Below, piece by piece: positions 15,652-22,065 of a DNA stretch of 36,675 bases (the first letter of the stretch is position 1; each line of letters starts with the position of its first letter). Source of the DNA: Chloroflexota bacterium (GTDB lineage Bacteria > Chloroflexota > Anaerolineae > Aggregatilineales > Phototrophicaceae); the NCBI GenBank assembly GCA_009841405.1, contig VXLV01000160.1:1-36675 (forward strand). Direction: 5' to 3'. The notes under the pieces are model-generated. The model was given only the letters and a program-made list of their open reading frames with translations, had not been told where the DNA came from and did no database searches. Position numbers and translations under genes: made by a program.

Positions 15652-16824
15652 ATGCTAATCCTCGGCCTGATGTCCGGCACCTCCGCGGACGGCGTTGACG
15701 TCGCCGTCTGCGATGTTCGCGGCGCGCCCGCTGACTTGAGCGTCGCGCTGCTGCATGGCGCGACCTACGAATACGACCCGCCGATGCGGCAGCGCATTCT
15801 CGTGTGCTGCGACCCTGCCGAGAGCCGCGTCGACCAGATCGCGGCGCTGCATGTTGACCTCGCCGAAGTCTTCGCCCGGCGCGCGCTCGACGCGATTGAC
15901 CAAGCCGGACTGTCACCCGGCGATATCGACCTCGTCGGCTCGCACGGGCAAACGCTCTGGCACAATGTCTTGCCCAGCGGCCGAGTCAACGTATCGCTGC
16001 AAGTCGTGGAGCCGGCTGTCATCGCCGAGCGCACAGGCATCACCACGATCAGCGACTTTCGCGCGCGCGATATCGCCGCCGGCGGGCAAGGCGCGCCTTT
16101 GACCAGCATCGTCGATTGGCTGCTCCTGCGCCATCCGCGGTATTGGCGGGCGATCCAGAATATCGGCGGCATGGGCAACGTGACCTTTCTGCCGCCGCTC
16201 GCTGACGCTTCGACGCCGCCCGTCGCCTTTGACACCGGGCCCGGCAACGCTCTGCTCGATATCGCGGTTTCGCATTTCACCGGCGGCGCCCTGAATTATG
16301 ACCGCGACGGCAGGCTGGCCGGGCAGGGACGAGTCAATGAGGAGTGGCTGGACGAGTTGCTGCGGCATCCCTATTACGCGCGCGACTATCCCAAGACCAC
16401 CGGCCGCGAGACCTTTGGCACGGCCGCCGCGCTGGATTTGGTCGCCGAGGCCGGACGGCGGGGCTTGACTTCGGCCGAGGTCATCGCCACATTGACTGCG
16501 CTGACCGCGACCAATATCGCCGATGCCTACCAGCGCTTCGCGCCCGCGCCGATTCAGGAAGTCATCCTGGGCGGCGGCGGGCGCCACAATCCGGTGATCG
16601 TGGGCTTGCTGCGCCAGCTTCTCGCCCCGGCGGCCGTCATGACGCACGAAGACATCGGCATGGACAGCGACTTCAAAGAGGCGCTGGTTTTCGCCGTGCT
16701 GGCGCATGAAACCTGGCGCGGCCGCCCCGCTTCCCTGCCAGCCTTTACTGGCGCTCGGCACGCCTCCCTGCTCGGCCAGATTACGCCGGGCGCCAACTTC
16801 GCTGATTTGCTGGGGCGCCGCTGA
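15652..16824 (+). CDS. anmK: Anhydro-N-acetylmuramic acid kinase
   Basis: 390 residues, normal for AnmK, which opens and phosphorylates 1,6-anhydro-MurNAc to MurNAc 6-phosphate in peptidoglycan recycling. Motifs of the family: MSGTSADGVD (7-16), GSHGQTLWH, DFRARDIAAGGQGAPLTS, NIGGMGNVTFLPP, FDTGPGNALLD and ILGGGGRHNP, with the catalytic Asp expected in the DFRxxD segment. No ribosome binding site is evident before the ATG. No murQ, nagZ or permease lies next to it. Its presence suggests the organism turns over peptidoglycan. Confidence 0.96.
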   Translation: MLILGLMSGTSADGVDVAVCDVRGAPADLSVALLHGATYEYDPPMRQRILVCCDPAESRVDQIAALHVDLAEVFARRALDAIDQAGLSPGDIDLVGSHGQTLWHNVLPSGRVNVSLQVVEPAVIAERTGITTISDFRARDIAAGGQGAPLTSIVDWLLLRHPRYWRAIQNIGGMGNVTFLPPLADASTPPVAFDTGPGNALLDIAVSHFTGGALNYDRDGRLAGQGRVNEEWLDELLRHPYYARDYPKTTGRETFGTAAALDLVAEAGRRGLTSAEVIATLTALTATNIADAYQRFAPAPIQEVILGGGGRHNPVIVGLLRQLLAPAAVMTHEDIGMDSDFKEALVFAVLAHETWRGRPASLPAFTGARHASLLGQITPGANFADLLGRR

Positions 16825-16844
16825 GCGCTACGCGCGCAAATCGC

Positions 16845-16861
16845 GCCGGGCATTTCCCGGC
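16845..16861. other. Stem-loop between anmK and the YihY gene
   Basis: GCCGGG (16845-16850) and CCCGGC (16856-16861) enclose CATTT. No T-run follows, so it is not called a terminator. It lies 20 bp after the anmK stop. Confidence 0.35.
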
Positions 16862-16876
16862 TCATGCTATGCTTGA

Positions 16877-17917
16877 ATGAGAGTAGTCGGCGGCATTAAT
16901 GCGGATGGGACGCGGATGAAGGGCCTCGCAAGACAGTTGCGGCGTATCGCGGCGCGCTGGTGGTCGATGCGCAGCGCCACCACGCAGGCGCTGCCAATTG
17001 TTCTGCTCAATACGCTGCGCAGCTTCAGCCGCTATAGTTCGCGCCAGTCGGCGGCGCTGGCATTTTTTGCGCTCTTCTCGCTTTTCCCACTTATGCTGCT
17101 GCTGGCCGTCTTGATCGGCGGCTTGCTGGAGCCGGCCGCTGCGCAAGAGCAGATCGCCAACGGCCTGCGTATGTTCTTGCCCGAAGATCAAGCGACTGTC
17201 CAGTTTGTCCAAGACATCCTGGGCCAGTCGCTTGAACAATCGAACTCCTTTGGCATCGTCGCCATCATGACCATAGCCTGGTCGTCGCTCAGCCTCTTTT
17301 CCAACTTGACCGCCTCGCTCGACGAAATCTTCCGCGTGCCCAACGGCCGCAATATCTGGAAGCTGCGGCTGCAGGCCATCAGCATCAGCCTGGCGCTGGT
17401 GGTTCTGGTGATTGCGTCTTTCATCACATCTGGCGTACTGCGGCTGCTCTCCGTGCTCTTCCTGGACCAGCCGAGCTTGTGGCTGAGCATCGGCATACGC
17501 TTTTTGCCTTTCGGCCTGGACGTCGTGATATTCGCCATGCTCTTTCGTTTCGTGCCGGCGCGATACGTGCATTGGGACGCGGTGCTACCGGCGGCGCTGC
17601 TGGGCGCGGTCGGTTGGGAGCTGGCAAAGAGCGGCTTCAGCTATTACTTGACCAACCTGGGCGGCTTTCAATTCGTATACGGCGGTATCGCTACGGTGAT
17701 CGTCTTTTTGTTCTGGGCTTACCTGATCGCCGCTATCTTTTTGTTTAGCGCCGAGTTCTGCGCGCGGCTGAACGACTGGTTTGTCAGCCGCGTGACCAGC
17801 GAGGCCGAAGCGCGCCCCGCCGTCAGCATCTCAATTCGCGACGGGCAGATCCGCGTGCAACTGCCGGACGGGCTCGGCAATCCGGCTGAAACCGGGCCCG
17901 AACCCAACGAGAGCTAG
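16877..17917 (+). CDS. YihY/BrkB family inner-membrane protein
   Basis: 346 residues of the YihY/virulence factor BrkB family, multi-pass membrane proteins whose molecular role is unsettled. Family features: SAALAFFALFSLFPLMLLL in the first helix, a soluble loop with FVQDILGQSLE, the central AWSSLSLFSNLTASLDEIFRVP region, VHWDAVLPAALLGAVGWELAK and GGIATVIVFLFWAYLIAAIFLFSAEFC. About six membrane helices and a soluble C-terminal tail. The start is uncertain: the ATG at 16916 (MKGLARQ) gives a more typical N-terminus; neither has a strong ribosome binding site. Its stop overlaps the stop of the convergent ABC permease gene by 4 bp (CTAG). Confidence 0.88.
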   Translation: MRVVGGINADGTRMKGLARQLRRIAARWWSMRSATTQALPIVLLNTLRSFSRYSSRQSAALAFFALFSLFPLMLLLAVLIGGLLEPAAAQEQIANGLRMFLPEDQATVQFVQDILGQSLEQSNSFGIVAIMTIAWSSLSLFSNLTASLDEIFRVPNGRNIWKLRLQAISISLALVVLVIASFITSGVLRLLSVLFLDQPSLWLSIGIRFLPFGLDVVIFAMLFRFVPARYVHWDAVLPAALLGAVGWELAKSGFSYYLTNLGGFQFVYGGIATVIVFLFWAYLIAAIFLFSAEFCARLNDWFVSRVTSEAEARPAVSISIRDGQIRVQLPDGLGNPAETGPEPNES

Positions 17918-18768
17918 CCGACGCGTTTCAGCTTGCCGGCGCGCTTGGCGTAATTCTCTGCCGCCTTGAAAGCGCGCAGCCCAATCGGCAGCGCCACCGC
18001 GCCGAGCGCCAGCAGCGGCGCGATAAATTGCAAGAGATCGGCGATGCCGGCCCCGGCGAGCACGGCGGCGCGCGTCCCGTCCAGCACATAGGTCACCGGC
18101 GAAATCCGCGCCAAGGGCTCCATCCAGTCCGGCAATACGCTAATAGGATAGTACACGCCTGAGATCAGCAGAAAGGAGGCCTGCACGACTTCCGTCATCT
18201 GCGCGCCGCGCTCGGGATAAAGCAGCGGCAAGATGCTGGCCACGATGCCGATGGCGATTAGGGACAGGCTGCCGGCCAGCACCACCGCCGCCGCGCCCAG
18301 CAGATTCGCGTTTGAAAGATCCAGCTCGAAGAACAGCGCCATGGCAATGCCGATCAGCAAAGTAGTGATGAGACTGTAGATCAGCGAATAGGCGGTCTGG
18401 CCGACCAGATGCACCCAGCGCTCCACCGGCGCCATCAGCGTGTATTCGATCGTGCCTTCCCAGCGTTCCCAGGCGATAACCTCGCTGGTCAGCATAAAGA
18501 TGCTGGACAGGTAACGCCAAATTAGCGTGCCGATGATGAGGTACATCGTTAAGTATTTCACGTCGAAGCTGGGCGTCGCGCCCGTCAGCGCTTCGGCGCC
18601 CTGGGCGATGAAGACGACTGACAAGCCGCTGGTCAGCGAATAGAAGAACCACACCACTTCCCAGCCCCAGTAGCGTCGCGTTAAGTGCCAATTGCGCACG
18701 AGAAAGGCGTAAGATTGCAGCGACTCCAGTCGCATCGCGCTCAAGCCGCGCCGCATGACAGTACCCAT
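17914..18768 (-). CDS. ABC-2 type transporter permease
   Basis: 284 residues with six predicted membrane segments and the ABC-2 exporter layout: an N-terminal cytoplasmic part (NWHLTRRYWGWEVVWFF), a central membrane block, and the terminal SGVYYPISVLPDWMEPLARISPVTYVLDGTR segment that is typical of ABC-2/DrrB-like permeases. GGAGG lies 6 nt before the ATG at 18768. It follows the ATPase gene by 21 bp, so the two form one exporter. Substrates of this class include drugs, polysaccharides, lipids and cofactors; nothing here decides between them. Confidence 0.9.
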   Translation of the reverse strand: MGTVMRRGLSAMRLESLQSYAFLVRNWHLTRRYWGWEVVWFFYSLTSGLSVVFIAQGAEALTGATPSFDVKYLTMYLIIGTLIWRYLSSIFMLTSEVIAWERWEGTIEYTLMAPVERWVHLVGQTAYSLIYSLITTLLIGIAMALFFELDLSNANLLGAAAVVLAGSLSLIAIGIVASILPLLYPERGAQMTEVVQASFLLISGVYYPISVLPDWMEPLARISPVTYVLDGTRAAVLAGAGIADLLQFIAPLLALGAVALPIGLRAFKAAENYAKRAGKLKRVG

Positions 18769-18789
18769 GATTGACCTCCAGGACCGAGG

Positions 18790-19686
18790 CTAGGCGATAT
18801 CGGCCGCCTCGGAATCGATCAGCTGCTCGCCGGTGAGGTAGATGAATACATCTTCCAGTGTCGAGAAATTGCCGTTTTCCGACGAACCGCGCTTCAATTG
18901 TTCGGGGGCGCCGATAGCGGCCAGCTTGCCATGGTGGATCACGGCCACTCGGTCGCAAAGCGCATCGGCTTCTTCCATATCGTGCGTCGTGATCAGAATG
19001 GTCGCGTCATGCGAATCCCGCAGCTCCTCGATGAACTCGCGCACATCGCGTTTGGAGCGCGGGTCCAGACCGGTCGTCGGCTCGTCCAACAGCAGCAGGA
19101 TGGGCGAGGTCAAGAAGGCGCGGGCAACGGCCACCTTCTGCTGCATACCGCGGCTCATTTCTTCCATCGGCTCGTTGTAAGACGAGCGCTTTAGCCCCAG
19201 CCGCCCCATAATTTCGTAGGCCTTGACGGTGGCCTCCGGCGCGGTGACGCCGTAGAGGCGCGCGCCGTAAAGCAAATTCTCCATCGGGCTGAGCTTCTTG
19301 AAAAACGCGGCGTCCACCGATACGCGGCTGATAAGCTGTTTGACGCCCATTTCGTCGTCCGCAAGATCGATGCCGAAGACTTTGGCGCTGCCTTTGTCCG
19401 GCCGCAGCAAGGTCGATATCAGCCGGACAAGGGTCGATTTTCCCGAGCCGTTGGGGCCCAGGATGCCAAAGATCTCGCCTCGCTCGACCGAGAAGCTGAC
19501 GTGATCAACCGCGGCGATTGGCGTCTTGCCGCCTTTGGGCGCTGTCGGCAACTGGCCCGCTTCCGGCAGCTCCGCAGTCGCGCCCAGCAGGCGTTTCCAG
19601 AGCGGCGGCTGCGGCAAATGGAAGTACTTGGTGATGGAGTCGACGACAAGCGCCCGCCGCAAGTCCAGCGGCTTTCTGGCCCGCAT
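18790..19686 (-). CDS. ABC transporter ATP-binding protein
   Basis: 298 residues from the ATG at 19686, which follows GAGGGGGAG. It powers the ABC-2 permease encoded downstream. Motifs: Walker A GPNGSGKST (77-85), a signature motif changed from LSGGQ to MSRGMQQKVAVARA, Walker B LLLLDEPTTGLDP, and H-loop TTHDMEEADALCDR, in the DrrA/CcmA-like branch. An insertion of about 30 residues between strand 1 and the Walker A region (LPQPPLWKRLLGATAELPEAG) is a feature of a subset of these ATPases. The frame stays open to 19989, but that part runs through the palindromic element and promoter and is not counted. Confidence 0.95.
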   Translation of the reverse strand: MRARKPLDLRRALVVDSITKYFHLPQPPLWKRLLGATAELPEAGQLPTAPKGGKTPIAAVDHVSFSVERGEIFGILGPNGSGKSTLVRLISTLLRPDKGSAKVFGIDLADDEMGVKQLISRVSVDAAFFKKLSPMENLLYGARLYGVTAPEATVKAYEIMGRLGLKRSSYNEPMEEMSRGMQQKVAVARAFLTSPILLLLDEPTTGLDPRSKRDVREFIEELRDSHDATILITTHDMEEADALCDRVAVIHHGKLAAIGAPEQLKRGSSENGNFSTLEDVFIYLTGEQLIDSEAADIA

Positions 19687-19743
19687 GGGCGGCTCCCCCT
19701 CTTGCCTGGATTCAGCGGATGGTAGAAGAAATTGAGACCTGCA

Positions 19744-19772
19744 ATTGTAGACAGCATTAGCAGCAGTGTACA
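19744..19772 (-). promoter_or_regulatory. Candidate promoter of the ABC exporter operon
   Basis: On the minus strand TGTACA (19767-19772), 17-bp spacer, TACAAT (19744-19749). It supports the short start of the ATPase at 19686, with a leader of about 50 nt. Confidence 0.45.
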
Positions 19773-19811
19773 GATAGAAGGCGCTGCGCGGCGCAGCCGC
19801 CTTTGACGCGA

Positions 19812-19907
19812 GTAGGGGCGACTGACGTGCAGTGTCTACGCGCACTATCAAGTCGCCCGAAACGTCACTATGTCGCCAAGGCGGGCGACCAGGTTGGTCG
19901 CCCCTAC
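19812..19907. mobile_element. 96-bp MITE-like palindromic element
   Basis: Perfect 11-nt terminal inverted repeats GTAGGGGCGAC (19812-19822) and GTCGCCCCTAC (19897-19907). Inside the right half GGGCGACC (19883-19890) pairs with GGTCGCCC (19896-19903). The ends match the GTAGGGGCGA core of the smaller family B repeats elsewhere in the window. It encodes nothing and lies between two promoters. Confidence 0.55.
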
Positions 19908-19995
19908 AGTTTCTCACGGGATTTATCTCCTCGATTCGCGCGCGCCGAGTCGCGACCTGCAATTGATATTCTTCGCGCCTCTTTGCCATTGCGCG

Positions 19996-20024
19996 TAGAA
20001 ATTCGCGCCCTTCTGCGCTAAAAT
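19996..20024 (+). promoter_or_regulatory. Candidate promoter of nusB-tatA/B-tatC
   Basis: TAGAAA (19996-20001), 17-bp spacer, TAAAAT (20019-20024), giving a leader of about 28 nt before the nusB ATG. Confidence 0.4.
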
Positions 20025-20058
20025 CGCGCCGTATCGGCCAGCGAATCGGAAGCGCTTG

Positions 20059-20607
20059 ATGGACGAGTTTGCCTTGCTCGACAGTTATCCTTTTGAATTG
20101 GAGAACTTCGATCCAGCCGTGGACCAGATCAGTTCAGAGTTGGTCAAGCCCGCGCCGCATGCCGAGGATCGCTCTATCGCCCGGCGCGCCAGCCTCCAAA
20201 TCCTCTACGAATTGGATACGACCGACCACGCGCTGGCGCCAACTCTGGAGGCGCACATGTCGGCGCGGCCCGAGGCTTACGCCGTGCGGCAGGTGATCCG
20301 CCGTTATGTCGCCGGCGTGACGCAGCGCCGACAAGAAATCGACGCCATCCTGCAAACGTACGCGCCGGAATGGCCGATCGACCAGGTGGCGGTCGTCGAC
20401 CGCAATATCCTGCGCCTGGCCGTCTTCGAGTATTTGATGCAAACGCGTCATACGCCCGTGCCCGTGATCGTCAACGAAGCCGTCCACCTGGCGCAGCTTT
20501 TCGGCGCGGAGCATTCGCACAGTTTTGTGCACGGCGTGCTCGGCGCCATTACCAGCGAACTGGCGCCAGAGGGGAACGTGGCCGCGGAAGAAGGCGAGGC
20601 CTTATGA
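20059..20607 (+). CDS. nusB: Transcription antitermination factor NusB
   Basis: 182 residues from the ATG at 20059, which has GGAAG 6 nt upstream; a TTG just before is in frame. NusB binds boxA RNA with NusE (S10) and supports antitermination in rRNA operons. The family core is clear: RSIARRASLQILYELD (N-terminal RNA-binding helix), EIDAILQTYAPEWPIDQVAVVDRNILRLAVFEYL and INEAV-like VIVNEAVHLAQLFGAEHSHSFVHGVLGAI. About 38 extra acidic residues precede the core, so it is longer than the usual 130-150. Its stop overlaps the tatA/B start (ATGA). Confidence 0.94.
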   Translation: MDEFALLDSYPFELENFDPAVDQISSELVKPAPHAEDRSIARRASLQILYELDTTDHALAPTLEAHMSARPEAYAVRQVIRRYVAGVTQRRQEIDAILQTYAPEWPIDQVAVVDRNILRLAVFEYLMQTRHTPVPVIVNEAVHLAQLFGAEHSHSFVHGVLGAITSELAPEGNVAAEEGEAL

Positions 20608-21170
20608 ACATTTTCGGCGTCGGCGCGGCCGAGCTGGTTGCGGTATTGCTCATCATGCTGGTCTTCGCCGGGCCCAAGCGCATGATCCACTGGTCCTACC
20701 TCCTGGGCCAGCACGTGTCCAAGTTCCGCCGAATCTGGTCGGAGACGGTCGACCTCGTGCAGAAAGAATTTGACGAAGCCGGCGTCGACATCAAGCTGCC
20801 CAAAGATCCGCCGACCCGAAAGAGCGTGAATCAAAGCGTGCGCGACGCCATGAAGCCGATGAGCCAGCCCGTGCAAGACTCGCTGGACGAGGTGAAGAAA
20901 GACCTCGACACGGTCAAGGAAGTCGGCGACGCCCTGAACAACAAGAAACCCAAGACCAGCCCGGCGCAAGCCAAAGCGCCGGCGTCAACCGCCGACGCCG
21001 TCAAGCGCGCGAAATCAGCCGCGGCCAAGGCGAAAGCGCGCAAACCTGAACCGGCGCCCGGCCCGGCGCTCGGGACCTGGGGCGGCGCGCCCCTGCCTGG
21101 CGCCAACGGCAGCGCAGTCGACCTGGGCGCTTGGACCAAGGCCGCGCGCGGCGAGCGGGACCGGGCATGA
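20604..21170 (+). CDS. Sec-independent translocase TatA/TatB-type subunit
   Basis: 188 residues. A short N-terminal membrane helix with a polar Glu (AAELVAVLLIMLVF, residues 8-21), the hinge AGP (22-24, where FGP is usual) and an amphipathic helix (KRMIHWSYLLGQHVSKFRRIW) match TatA/TatB. The long tail is Lys/Pro/Ala-rich and probably disordered, as in TatB. It is the only such protein in the operon, placed before tatC as TatB is in proteobacteria, yet it might serve both roles. ATGA overlaps on both sides (nusB stop, tatC start) suggest coupled translation. Longer open sequence upstream to 20370 is a shadow of nusB. Confidence 0.86.
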   Translation: MNIFGVGAAELVAVLLIMLVFAGPKRMIHWSYLLGQHVSKFRRIWSETVDLVQKEFDEAGVDIKLPKDPPTRKSVNQSVRDAMKPMSQPVQDSLDEVKKDLDTVKEVGDALNNKKPKTSPAQAKAPASTADAVKRAKSAAAKAKARKPEPAPGPALGTWGGAPLPGANGSAVDLGAWTKAARGERDRA

Positions 21171-21946
21171 GCGACTCGGCTGTTCAGGAGGTTCTTGAGG
21201 ACGGCCACGAACTCCGCATGGGGTTCTTCGAGCATCTCGATGAGCTGCGCTATCGCCTGACGCGCGCCGTCCTGTCGCTGGTGGCGGGCACGACCATCGG
21301 CATCTTCTTCGCCGACCGCGTGCTCATGCTGCTGCAAGAACCCTTCTGCCGCATCCCCACGGTCGACAGCTGCGAACTCATCATCCTGAACCCCACCGGC
21401 AATATCATCATCTACTTCAAAGTCGCGCTGATGGTCGGCGGCATCTTGTCCATACCGCTGGTGACTTACCAACTGCTGATGTTCATTCTGCCCGGCTTGA
21501 CGCGCAAAGAGAAACGTTACGTCTATCTTTCGCTGCCCGCCACCACCTTCCTGTTTTGCGTCGGCGTCGTATTCGCCTGGCGCATCCTGATGCCGCCGGC
21601 GCTGGGATTTCTCAACGAATTCCAGGCGCAGATCTTCGAGCCGGAATGGACCGCCGACGGCTATATCAGTTTTGTGACTTCGCTGCTCTTCTGGATGGGC
21701 GTCGCCTTTCAGACGCCGCTGATCTTCTTCCTCATCTCGCTGCTGGGCCTGGTCAGCGCCGGCACGCTGATTCGGCAGTGGCGCATCGCCATCGTCGGCG
21801 CGGCCATCGCCGCCGCGCTAATCACGCCCACCATCGACCCGGTAAATATGTTCCTGGTCATGGCGCCGCTGCTGGCGCTCTACACGCTGAGCATCGCGCT
21901 GGTCTACATCGGGCGCAAACTCTCCGGCGTCGACCGCAAGAAGTGA
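21167..21946 (+). CDS. tatC: Sec-independent protein translocase TatC
   Basis: 259 residues, normal length, six membrane helices. TatC is the receptor for twin-arginine signal peptides and the core of the Tat translocon. The cytoplasmic N-terminus shows FFEHLDELRYRL with the signal-peptide-contact Glu26 (E. coli Glu15), the first cytoplasmic loop has FILPGLTRKEKRYV with the second conserved Glu, and YISFVTSLLFWMGVAFQTPLIF and ALITPTIDPVNMFLVMAPLLALYTLSI are the family C-terminal helices. It starts at 21167 within the overlapping tatA/B stop. It is the last gene of the operon. Confidence 0.96.
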   Translation: MSDSAVQEVLEDGHELRMGFFEHLDELRYRLTRAVLSLVAGTTIGIFFADRVLMLLQEPFCRIPTVDSCELIILNPTGNIIIYFKVALMVGGILSIPLVTYQLLMFILPGLTRKEKRYVYLSLPATTFLFCVGVVFAWRILMPPALGFLNEFQAQIFEPEWTADGYISFVTSLLFWMGVAFQTPLIFFLISLLGLVSAGTLIRQWRIAIVGAAIAAALITPTIDPVNMFLVMAPLLALYTLSIALVYIGRKLSGVDRKK

Positions 21947-21983
21947 CGCTCCCCACCCCGCAAAAGCTCGTCATACGAATTTC

Positions 21984-22012
21984 TTGCGCTCATGCTAATG
22001 AGACGATATAGT
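21984..22012 (+). promoter_or_regulatory. Candidate promoter of the giant secreted protein gene
   Basis: TTGCGC (21984-21989), 17-bp spacer, TATAGT (22007-22012). The expected start lies near 22019, about 47 nt before the ATG. The region is much more AT-rich than its surroundings. Confidence 0.45.
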
Positions 22013-22027
22013 CGCGTTTTATATCGT
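22003..22027. promoter_or_regulatory. Operator-like inverted repeat over -10 and start site
   Basis: ACGATATA (22003-22010) and its exact reverse complement TATATCGT (22020-22027) are separated by 9 bp, a centre-to-centre distance of 17 bp. The left arm covers most of the -10 box and the right arm the expected start point, as for a repressor site. It could alternatively form a weak RNA hairpin. Confidence 0.4.
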
Positions 22028-22065
22028 TCGTGGATTGTCGACAATGTCGGCCGGAGCGTAGTGTC

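Larger units (their letters stand above)
19687..20058. other. 372-bp intergenic region between divergent operons
   Basis: No gene is supported here. It holds the candidate exporter promoter (19744-19772, minus), the 96-bp palindromic element (19812-19907) and the candidate nusB promoter (19996-20024, plus). The rest shows nothing recognisable. Confidence 0.6.

Noticed and set aside
15913..16761. 282-codon frame antisense to anmK
   Set aside because: A GC-rich shadow; anmK motifs are intact on the plus strand.
19687..19989. In-frame N-terminal extension of the ABC ATPase
   Set aside because: It runs through the promoter and part of the MITE-like element, has no homology to ATPase N-termini, and the ATG at 19686 has a strong ribosome binding site.
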